From positions 1 through 64,000 of the forward strand of contig JALSHV010000015.1 of the NCBI GenBank assembly GCA_026981975.1: DNA of 64,000 nucleotides, in the 5' to 3' direction. The notes under the pieces were generated by a model. It did no database searches. It was given only the letters and a program-made list of their open reading frames with translations, and was not told the origin of the DNA. This stretch comes from Aquificaceae bacterium (GTDB lineage Bacteria; Aquificota; Aquificia; Aquificales; Aquificaceae). Position numbers and translations under genes: made by a program. Positions 46,004-52,672 of the stretch are shown piece by piece. Position 1 is the first letter of the stretch. Each line of letters begins with the position of its first letter.

Positions 46004-46017
46004 TTTCTTGCAAGAAA
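46004..46017. promoter_or_regulatory. 14-bp perfect palindrome between narB and the Toprim gene
   Basis: TTTCTTG-CAAGAAA is a perfect inverted repeat with no spacer in the 42-bp region between the divergent start codons of the nitrate reductase and Toprim genes. It is 6 bp upstream of the narB ATG and could be an operator. The regulator is unknown; chance formation in AT-rich DNA is possible. Confidence 0.4.
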
Positions 46018-46039
46018 TATGCCAATATAAAATTTGCTT

Positions 46040-46405
46040 ATGGAGTTTAGATGTTTTAAAGACTGGTTAGAAGAACTTAAAAAAATCTCTAAGATATACC
46101 CTGTTTTGGTTGAAGGAAAAAGAGATGTAGAAGCTCTAAAACGCTTAGGTGTGACCAATACGATAGATCTTTCAGGTAAAAGGTATGCGGATATAGTTGA
46201 CATTTTAGAAAAGAAAGCACAAGGAGCAGTAATTCTTTACGACCTTGACCCTCATGGTGAAAGAATAAGTAAGAAAATATCTGAGCTTCTCAGATCCCAA
46301 GGTTTTAAGGTTTTTTTGGATTTTAGAGACTATTTAAAGGAAAAAGGTATAATTCATATTGAAGATCTATACAGGTTAAGTTATGGAAAGGATAGAAATT
46401 CTTGA
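46040..46405 (+). CDS. Small Toprim-domain protein
   Basis: A 121-residue protein that is essentially a bare Toprim domain: the glutamate motif YPVLVEGKRDVEALKRLG and the DxD motif VILYDLDPHGERISKKI. The size and order resemble RNase M5-like or OLD/primase-type Toprim proteins, but it lacks other domains. It may act on RNA or DNA; the substrate is unknown. The ATG at 46040 is chosen (TTG at 46034 in the track) since TATAAA lies 8 bp upstream. Overlaps the next gene by 23 bp. Confidence 0.8.
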   Translation: MEFRCFKDWLEELKKISKIYPVLVEGKRDVEALKRLGVTNTIDLSGKRYADIVDILEKKAQGAVILYDLDPHGERISKKISELLRSQGFKVFLDFRDYLKEKGIIHIEDLYRLSYGKDRNS

Positions 46406-46865
46406 AAAGATTCTCATTTACGATAGACTGTTACGTTTTACCATAGACCTGCTCACAGGCATAAGAACAGAGCTTCTTGCTGATATTGAAGAGACAAAAA
46501 TCCTCAGTGAGTCTTTACTGAGCAGAGCGGAGAGAGAAGTTTTAAACGGCTTTCTGCACAAGGTAGAAAGTGAATTCATACTCAAACTGGAAGAAGTTCT
46601 GGAAAACATTTACGACGTCTACGAAATGTTCAACTTTGACATAACTTTCCTTTCAAATCTACCGCAAGAACTCGGAAGAGAAATAGAACGTTTAGATATA
46701 CTAACCAATGTTAACTCAAAACTTCAAGATCTAATGAATATTCTTTTAGAAGCTTGTAGTGTAAAAACAGATAATAAATTTACTGTTATACTTACTCCTT
46801 TCAAAATGTATTGTGAACTGATAAATCATGCTATAGACTTTAATAAAAAATTTGAAAATTTTTAA
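46383..46865 (+). CDS. Helical protein of unknown function
   Basis: A 160-residue, Leu/Glu-rich, likely all-helical product; no motif or family recognised and no membrane segment. Its start lies 23 bp inside the Toprim gene, so the two are probably made from one mRNA. A role linked to the Toprim protein is possible but unproven. Confidence 0.65.
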   Translation: MERIEILEKILIYDRLLRFTIDLLTGIRTELLADIEETKILSESLLSRAEREVLNGFLHKVESEFILKLEEVLENIYDVYEMFNFDITFLSNLPQELGREIERLDILTNVNSKLQDLMNILLEACSVKTDNKFTVILTPFKMYCELINHAIDFNKKFENF

Positions 46866-46910
46866 TTAGTATGCTAAAATAAAAGTGTAATAGTAAAGGA
46901 GGTTAAAAAG

Positions 46911-47147
46911 ATGGCAAGAAAAGGCAGAAAAAGAGGAGGTCCAAGATATAAAAGGGTGTCCTTGTCTCTTCCAAAAAGGTTATATTTGGTGCTTAGTGGT
47001 ATTGCAATGGGAGATGAGAAAAAGCTCAACAGACTGATAAAGGGTATTTTAGAAGACAAACTTCAAGAATCTACCGTCGCTGAACTTGAACTTTATTTAA
47101 GAAAAGTAGAGGAGGAAGAAAAAGAAGAGCAGGAGGCTCAGGGATAA
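46911..47147 (+). CDS. Small basic protein, possible ribbon-helix-helix fold
   Basis: A 78-residue protein with a very basic start (MARKGRKRGGPRYKR), a segment RVSLSLPKRLYLVLSGIAMG that looks like a beta strand plus helix of a ribbon-helix-helix domain, and an acidic tail (EEEEKEEQEAQ). It has one of the best ribosome binding sites in the window (aaaggaggt, 7 bp before ATG) and a TAAAAT -10-like box at 46874-46879, suggesting high expression. DNA-binding is inference. Confidence 0.7.
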   Translation: MARKGRKRGGPRYKRVSLSLPKRLYLVLSGIAMGDEKKLNRLIKGILEDKLQESTVAELELYLRKVEEEEKEEQEAQG

Positions 47148-47154
47148 AAACTTT

Positions 47155-48201
47155 ATGCTTTCTCTAAGACTGAAATCTTTAAAAGCCTACAATACGGAAA
47201 CTTCCAAAGCAAAGATAAAGTTGTCCTCTAATGAGCTTCCCTACGAATTGCCGGATTATCTTAAAACACGGATAGCGCAGGAGATTTCTAAAATTCCCCT
47301 TAATCGCTATCCAGATCCACTGTGTGCTGAACTCAAAGAAGTGCTTGCGGACTTTTTTGGAATAAAAGAGAGCAACATTTTATTAGGAAACGGTTCTGAT
47401 GAACTTATATACTACATTTCCACCGCTGTAGGTGAATTAAACGAAGCTGTTTTAATTCCTGTGCCAACTTTTCCTATGTATGAAATAATCTCCCGCACCT
47501 TAGGAAGACCACGGATTGAAGTTTTACTTAAAGAGGATTTTGATCTGGATCTTGAAAAGATTCTAGAAGTTTTCAAAGAAAGGAAACCTATCTTGGCATA
47601 CTTTTCTTTTCCTAACAATCCCACGGGAAATCTTTTTTCTAAGGAAAAGATAGAAAGAATAAGATCTGAAGGATTGTTTGCTGTCTTAGACGAGGCTTAC
47701 TATCACTATTCGGGGAACACTTTTCTAAAGGACGCTCTTGAAAGGGAAGATACTGTAGTCTTAAGAACTCTTTCCAAAATAGGACTCGCAGGGTTGAGAA
47801 TAGGTATCCTTATAGGAAAGGAAGAAATAATAAAAGAGTTAGATAAAATAAGACTTCCCTTTAATATAACTTATCCATCTCAAGTAGCTGCGGTATTAAT
47901 TCTCAGAGAAGGAAGAGAGTTTATAGAACAGTCTATTAAAAAAGTAGTTTCAGAACGCCAAAGGGTTTATTTTGAACTGCAAAATATAAAAGGAGTTGAA
48001 GTTTTTCCCAGCAAAGCAAATTTCATTCTTTTTAGAACTCCATACCCTGCCTCTTTTGTTCATGAAGAACTTCTCAAAAGAGGTGTTCTAATAAGGAATA
48101 TGTCCTATTTACCGGGATTGGAAAGATGCCTGCGTGTAAGTATAGGTAAGGAAGAAGAAAACGATGCTTTTTTAGAAGCTCTGTCAGAAGTTATAAAGTG
48201 A
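47155..48201 (+). CDS. hisC: Histidinol-phosphate aminotransferase
   Basis: PLP aminotransferase of histidine synthesis, class I/II fold, 348 residues. It shows KLSSNELPYELPD, NRYPDPLCAELKEVLADF, LGNGSDELIYYI, FPNNPTGNLF, VLDEAYYHYSG and the PLP-lysine region LRTLSKIGLAGLRIG. Slightly overlapping specificities (aromatic or tyrosine transamination) are possible. It lies 7 bp after the basic small protein gene; no other his gene is near. Confidence 0.92.
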   Translation: MLSLRLKSLKAYNTETSKAKIKLSSNELPYELPDYLKTRIAQEISKIPLNRYPDPLCAELKEVLADFFGIKESNILLGNGSDELIYYISTAVGELNEAVLIPVPTFPMYEIISRTLGRPRIEVLLKEDFDLDLEKILEVFKERKPILAYFSFPNNPTGNLFSKEKIERIRSEGLFAVLDEAYYHYSGNTFLKDALEREDTVVLRTLSKIGLAGLRIGILIGKEEIIKELDKIRLPFNITYPSQVAAVLILREGREFIEQSIKKVVSERQRVYFELQNIKGVEVFPSKANFILFRTPYPASFVHEELLKRGVLIRNMSYLPGLERCLRVSIGKEEENDAFLEALSEVIK

Positions 48202-48208
48202 ATTCTGA

Positions 48209-48214
48209 TAAAAT
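48209..48214 (+). promoter_or_regulatory. -10-like box TAAAAT of tpiA
   Basis: TAAAAT lies 8 bp before the tpiA ATG in the 21-bp space after hisC, with no Shine-Dalgarno sequence, so tpiA may have its own leaderless transcript as well as read-through from hisC. Confidence 0.4.
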
Positions 48215-48222
48215 TCCTCACT

Positions 48223-48963
48223 ATGAGGCTGATAGCAGCTAACTGGAAAATGAACAAGGGAATTCATGAAGCTCAGGAGTATATTAGAAAACTTCTAAGT
48301 TTACTTAAAACAACAGAAGATAGGGAGATTTTGATATGTCCACCTTTTACCGCTTTGTGCGAGTTGAAAAATCTCCTAAAAGAAACACCAATCAAACTGG
48401 GTGCTCAGAACTGTTACTATAAAAAAAGCGGAGCTTTCACAGGAGAGATTTCCCCCCCTATGTTAAAAGAACTTAACTGCGAATACATTATTGTAGGGCA
48501 CTCAGAAAGAAGGCATATATTCGGTGAGGACGATGAGCTTATAAACAAAAAACTCATAGCCTGTCTTGAAGAAGGTTTAAGACCAATACTGTGTGTAGGA
48601 GAAAGGTTAGAAGAAAGATCCGCGGGAATGACCTTTAAAGTAATAGAAACCCAACTAAGGCTTGCTCTTTCAGGAATAGAGGACTATACAGACAGTATAG
48701 ATATAGCCTATGAACCAGTTTGGGCAATAGGAACAGGTGTTCCAGCAACACCCGAAGATGCTGTCAGTGTTCATCGCTTCATAAAGGATCTGATCAGGGA
48801 AATTAACCCTTCTTTGAAGGGTGATACCCGAATCCTCTACGGTGGAAGTGTTAAACCCTCAAACGCACCAGAGTTTATGAAATTTGAAGAAATAGAAGGT
48901 TTATTGGTAGGCGGTGCAAGTTTAGAGCCTGAATCCTTTGCGCAGATTGTTTATTCCTTTTAA
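48223..48963 (+). CDS. tpiA: Triosephosphate isomerase
   Basis: Interconverts dihydroxyacetone phosphate and glyceraldehyde 3-phosphate. The 246-residue TIM barrel has the AANWKMNKG lysine, the catalytic His in VGHSERR, the catalytic Glu in AYEPVWAIGTG, and the phosphate loops YGGSVKPSN and LVGGASLEP. Its last 42 bp overlap the end of the opposite-strand LptF/G-type gene. Confidence 0.97.
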   Translation: MRLIAANWKMNKGIHEAQEYIRKLLSLLKTTEDREILICPPFTALCELKNLLKETPIKLGAQNCYYKKSGAFTGEISPPMLKELNCEYIIVGHSERRHIFGEDDELINKKLIACLEEGLRPILCVGERLEERSAGMTFKVIETQLRLALSGIEDYTDSIDIAYEPVWAIGTGVPATPEDAVSVHRFIKDLIREINPSLKGDTRILYGGSVKPSNAPEFMKFEEIEGLLVGGASLEPESFAQIVYSF

Positions 48964-49995
48964 CAGATAAAAAGTTAAAAATACATAACCCACAAAGGCA
49001 TAGTAAGGAGGTAAGCCTGCTCTGTCCGCCAGCAGTTTAGGACTTATTACAACTATCCATCCGCCTATTAGATGCATTAGAAAGGAAAGCATACCTGTTC
49101 CAAGCTTTCTGAAACTGAACAGAGTTGATAGTAGTGGAATAAACACAATAAAAGGTAAAAAAGACATACCCGCTCTGTATAGGATTTCCGAAAGGTAACG
49201 ATCTGTATCAAAACCGAGCTTTGATCCTTTCAAGTAAAGACTAAAAAGAGAAGAAATACGCACATGTTCCATTTTTTCCGCAAATAGACTTACTTCCCTA
49301 AGTCCTACTTCAGTACCTAAGGAAAAATTCCTGAGCTCTTCAACAAAGTAACCTTCTCTGAAATTGTAAGCAGATCCTATATCAACGTGTATTTGATTTT
49401 CTTGCCACTTTCCTGAAAATCCTTCAATAATTTCAAGAACTCTACCCTCATTTGAAGTAACCAGCATGAACAAGTCTGTAAATCTACCGTTTAAAGTATC
49501 TAAGCTACCTACAAAGATGTAATATCTACCTTTATCGGTTTCTTTTACAAACCACAGTTTCTCCACTATCCTACCTATTTCCTGTTTCTTCTTATAAGTT
49601 TTTTCTATATACCATACATTCCTAAAAAGCTGAGGAATAATACTTTCATTCAACAAAAGAAAAATGAAAGAAAGAAGCAAAATACTACTCAACAGAGACA
49701 AGGAGAAACGGAGAGGAGATATGCCAAAGCTCTGAGCGGTAAGATCTATGTTGCGAACAAATATCCTTCTGAAAAGTATGAGAAGAGATATGTTTACCAG
49801 AAGAGAGGAAAGAACATAAAAACCGAGTGGTATTAAATTAAACACATAGCTTAAACCTATTTGCCAACTTATTACTTTAAATCCCAGCAGAAGATCCGTC
49901 ATACTGTATATAATCGTTAGTCCTACCGCAACAACACTAACAGTGATGAGAATTTTTAAATAATTAATCAATACGTATCGGTCAAAGATGTTCAT
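48922..49995 (-). CDS. LptF/LptG-type permease (YjgP/YjgQ family)
   Basis: Inner-membrane permease of the LPS export complex, 357 residues. N-terminal NIFDRYVLINYLKI and a first helix, then two more helices (about 50-70 and 95-115), a periplasmic beta-jellyroll-like domain (about 130-260, with IHVDIGSAYNFREGYF) and three C-terminal helices. This layout is that of LptF/LptG. Which of the two cannot be told; the partner gene and lptB are not in view. Points to an LPS-bearing outer membrane. Confidence 0.88.
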   Translation of the reverse strand: MNIFDRYVLINYLKILITVSVVAVGLTIIYSMTDLLLGFKVISWQIGLSYVFNLIPLGFYVLSSLLVNISLLILFRRIFVRNIDLTAQSFGISPLRFSLSLLSSILLLSFIFLLLNESIIPQLFRNVWYIEKTYKKKQEIGRIVEKLWFVKETDKGRYYIFVGSLDTLNGRFTDLFMLVTSNEGRVLEIIEGFSGKWQENQIHVDIGSAYNFREGYFVEELRNFSLGTEVGLREVSLFAEKMEHVRISSLFSLYLKGSKLGFDTDRYLSEILYRAGMSFLPFIVFIPLLSTLFSFRKLGTGMLSFLMHLIGGWIVVISPKLLADRAGLPPYYAFVGYVFLTFYLLKGINNLRKGFRL

Positions 49996-50008
49996 AATTA
50001 ATATTATG
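49993..50008. promoter_or_regulatory. Symmetric bidirectional start region (CATAATTAATATTATG)
   Basis: Read on the plus strand, CATAAT is 7 bp before the ATG at 50006; read on the minus strand, CATAAT is 7 bp before the LptF/G ATG at 49995. Each -10-like box contains the complement of the other gene's start codon. The start codons are separated by only 10 bp, so the rest of each promoter must lie inside the opposite gene. Confidence 0.5.
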
Positions 50009-50737
50009 AAGATGAAGATTATAAAGGCTTTAATACTTTTCTGCGGTATTTGTTTCTCCTTTGAAATTTACCTTTCTCCACGTTACACGCAATGGGAGGA
50101 ATTTGATACGGACGGCAGAAAACTCTTAGAAGAAAAAGGCTGGATATTAGCTCTTGGTATAAGAAAAGAGGGAAAACTTTTCAGAGGAGGTGCAGAGCTT
50201 TACGGAGGAACACTTAAATACGACGGTCAAACGCAAGCAGGAACACCTGTTCAAACTGATTCAGTATACAGTGGGTTTTCCCTATACGGAGGGGTAGGGT
50301 GGTATTTTGGAAATTCTGTTCTATTCAGTCCGAAGGTTCTTTACACCTTAGAAGGGTGGGTAAGGGACATAAAGTCAACGGCTACCGCTCTGGGTTACAG
50401 GGAAATTTGGAGTTATCATACCCTTGATTTTGAAGGAGAAGTTGTTCACAAAATGAAAATTATGGAGATGTCTATGTTCGCCACGCTGAGACTGATGCTC
50501 GGCGATGCCGTAATGAAAGCAGATTTAGAAGGAGTTCCTACTCTTTACCCCAAAAGAGGTCCAGCCTACAAGTTAGGTTGCAGATTTAGAAAAAACAGAT
50601 ACGGTGTAGAAATCGCTCACTCCTACGTTAAGTTCAACCGCTCTGATCCGCAACCCACCTTCATTCCGGGCGTATACGTTCTTCAACCAGAATCCGTAAG
50701 AAGAACCATGTCCTTAACTTTCTTTCTACGCTTTTGA
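50006..50737 (+). CDS. Probable outer-membrane beta-barrel protein
   Basis: A 243-residue exported protein. Signal peptide MKMKIIKALILFCGICFS with cleavage near FS/FE, then alternating Gly/Tyr/aromatic strands (GGAELYGGTLKY, SGFSLYGGVGWYFG, KLGCRFRKNRYGVEIAHSYVKF) and a C-terminal strand ending in Phe (MSLTFFLRF), the outer-membrane insertion signal. No specific family recognised. The ATG at 50006 is chosen rather than 49988, which would overlap the divergent gene. Its divergent partner is an LPS-export permease gene, a sensible pairing. Confidence 0.75.
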   Translation: MKMKIIKALILFCGICFSFEIYLSPRYTQWEEFDTDGRKLLEEKGWILALGIRKEGKLFRGGAELYGGTLKYDGQTQAGTPVQTDSVYSGFSLYGGVGWYFGNSVLFSPKVLYTLEGWVRDIKSTATALGYREIWSYHTLDFEGEVVHKMKIMEMSMFATLRLMLGDAVMKADLEGVPTLYPKRGPAYKLGCRFRKNRYGVEIAHSYVKFNRSDPQPTFIPGVYVLQPESVRRTMSLTFFLRF

Positions 50738-50738
50738 A

Positions 50739-52655
50739 TTATCTGGAAGTTATTTCTTCCATATAGAACAAAAAACTGAAAGGAACAGCAATTCCACTCA
50801 CATAGGCTGTTCCCGGCTTTAAAAAGGGGAGTAAATTGAATATATCTTCACGGGATACTTCAAAGAAAGGAGATACCGCTTCAAGATCGTTTCTACTTAT
50901 AAGTTTAAAGACAATACGGGTATTCAGCTGAGAAAAAACAAACTTACTTATACCGGCGGGTCTTTGAGTAATCGCCACAATACCGAGTTTAAGCTTTCTG
51001 CCCTCCATGGCAATCCGTTTTGCGCTTATGTAGGCAAGATTTTCCCTACCCGCAGGAATATCCCCTGTTCCCCTTTCAGGGACAAAATTGTGAGCTTCTT
51101 CAAGAACAACGAGCTTGTCAGATGCATCTCTTTTGGAAATCTTAAGAATTTCTTTGAGAAGAAGTCCTGCAATGTTGATAGATGTCTCCGCGATATCAGT
51201 TTCTTTAAAATCGTATATAACTATTCCCTCCTTAAAGTTTAAAGACTCCTTAAGCATTCGCACCACCTTAGACTGATTTCTAAGGGCTTCTTTTCCAAAA
51301 GAGTTTTTCAAAGATTCAAGAGTTTCAAGTAATAAGTCACCAAGAGAGCTATCTTTTACCAGAAGAACAGCTTCCTTTAGAATATCTTCAAAACTTTTTG
51401 TGTTAAATACTGTTCTGTTTAAGTCCGGTCTGAGATATCTCTTAAAAAGAGAAATAACTGTTTTTTCTTCCGTGGATCTTTCAGAAAGGATTAATCCCCC
51501 TTCCCTTATAATACGCTTCATATCCTCAGAATCTAAAGGGAACAAAACATTAGGAATAGATACTTTCCTAACATTCCTATTTCTTTTTAAGTCTTCGTAA
51601 TACTCTCCGTAAAGGTCAAAGACATATACTTTTACAGGTTCTTTTAGCTCTTTAAGTATCTTTTTAACAAAAGTGGTTTTTCCTGAACCAGTAGCACCCA
51701 CTACAGCCATATGCATGGATATTACTTTTTCCATATCAAGAAAAGCTTCAGCATTTGTTCCCTGAAGTTTACCCACGGGAACCGGAAGGCGCATGGGATA
51801 ACCTGAGTGATTTTTAAGGAGAACAGCTTTAAGGTTTTCTTCTTCTTTGAGTGTTTCCACAGGAGATCCCGCTTTCAACGGCGTAAAAGGAGTTTTAAAA
51901 AGATCTTTGCTTTCTTCGTATTCTCCTAAAACTTCAACTTTTGCTTCTTTTACTTCATAACACTCTGCCATTTTTGCAAATAAAGCTGCTGCTTTCCAGC
52001 TTTCCTCTTTTTCAGTAAAAACCCTTTTTAGAAAACCTCCTTCTGAAATAGATTCCGTTCCAAAAGCAGGATTAAAACTTCTTATATCAAAAATTCTGCA
52101 AAGGAGAAAGTTTCCTTTTGAAATGGGTATTTTTACATAGCTGTGTTCATCAAGCTCTTTTAACAGTATAACTCTTCCCGTTCTGGAAGTAATAGAGTCT
52201 ATTACAAGGGCGACTGCGTCACTTAGTTTATACGATTCCTCTTTTATAAGTTCAAAAGTTTTTTCAAGAGCGGAAATTTCCTGTATATCTTCTGTATAGA
52301 CTACCGTTTCAAAATTCCCTCCTTTCTCCAAACCAGAACGGGTTATATTTGCTGAACCTACAACAGCAAATTTACTGTCAACAATCACAAACTTTGCATG
52401 AAGTCTTTTACTGATGAAGATATCTCCTCCTTTTCTGGTTATAAGACTAAAAAAGTGCGGGTCTGTTGTGTTCATATCTTCAAAAGAAGAAGATCTGATA
52501 ACAACTTCAAGCCTGACGTTGTCCTTTAAGTCATTTAGAAGATCTTTTAGAGTGTCTCCCCGTATCCAAGCGGAACAGATGTAAACGTGACGCTCGGCTT
52601 TTGATAAGATTTCTTTCAATTTTAAAGCGATCCTTTCCTCTGTAAGAATTTCCAT
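50739..52655 (-). CDS. PLD-nuclease / HerA-type ATPase fusion protein
   Basis: A 638-residue single chain combining a nuclease and a DNA-translocase module. Residues about 1-150 are a phospholipase D-type domain with one HKD motif (LHAKFVIVDSKFAVVGSANITRSG, H near 86). Residues about 155-290 are beta-rich and may be a HAS barrel. Residues about 305-638 are a HerA/FtsK-like ATPase: Walker A GATGSGKTT (about 320-328), Walker B VVLEEAHNFVP, and the sensor stretch ITQRPAGISKFVFSQLNTRIV. HerA usually pairs with NurA for DNA end resection or with nucleases in defence; here the nuclease is fused. The ATG at 52655 is preferred over the TTG at 52673. Confidence 0.88.
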   Translation of the reverse strand: MEILTEERIALKLKEILSKAERHVYICSAWIRGDTLKDLLNDLKDNVRLEVVIRSSSFEDMNTTDPHFFSLITRKGGDIFISKRLHAKFVIVDSKFAVVGSANITRSGLEKGGNFETVVYTEDIQEISALEKTFELIKEESYKLSDAVALVIDSITSRTGRVILLKELDEHSYVKIPISKGNFLLCRIFDIRSFNPAFGTESISEGGFLKRVFTEKEESWKAAALFAKMAECYEVKEAKVEVLGEYEESKDLFKTPFTPLKAGSPVETLKEEENLKAVLLKNHSGYPMRLPVPVGKLQGTNAEAFLDMEKVISMHMAVVGATGSGKTTFVKKILKELKEPVKVYVFDLYGEYYEDLKRNRNVRKVSIPNVLFPLDSEDMKRIIREGGLILSERSTEEKTVISLFKRYLRPDLNRTVFNTKSFEDILKEAVLLVKDSSLGDLLLETLESLKNSFGKEALRNQSKVVRMLKESLNFKEGIVIYDFKETDIAETSINIAGLLLKEILKISKRDASDKLVVLEEAHNFVPERGTGDIPAGRENLAYISAKRIAMEGRKLKLGIVAITQRPAGISKFVFSQLNTRIVFKLISRNDLEAVSPFFEVSREDIFNLLPFLKPGTAYVSGIAVPFSFLFYMEEITSR

Positions 52656-52672
52656 GTATTTTTTAAGATACA
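52656..52672. promoter_or_regulatory. 17-bp divergent start region, PLD-HerA / histidine kinase
   Basis: On the minus strand TATCTT (52670-52665) is 9 bp before the ATG of the PLD-HerA gene; on the plus strand TATTTT (52657-52662) is 10 bp before the histidine kinase ATG. No ribosome binding site is visible on either side. Confidence 0.4.

Noticed and set aside
50739-52655. Conjugation coupling or VirB4-type ATPase
   Set aside because: The ATPase motifs (EEAHNFVP, ITQRPAGISKFV) fit HerA better, an HKD nuclease domain precedes it, and no conjugation gene is near.
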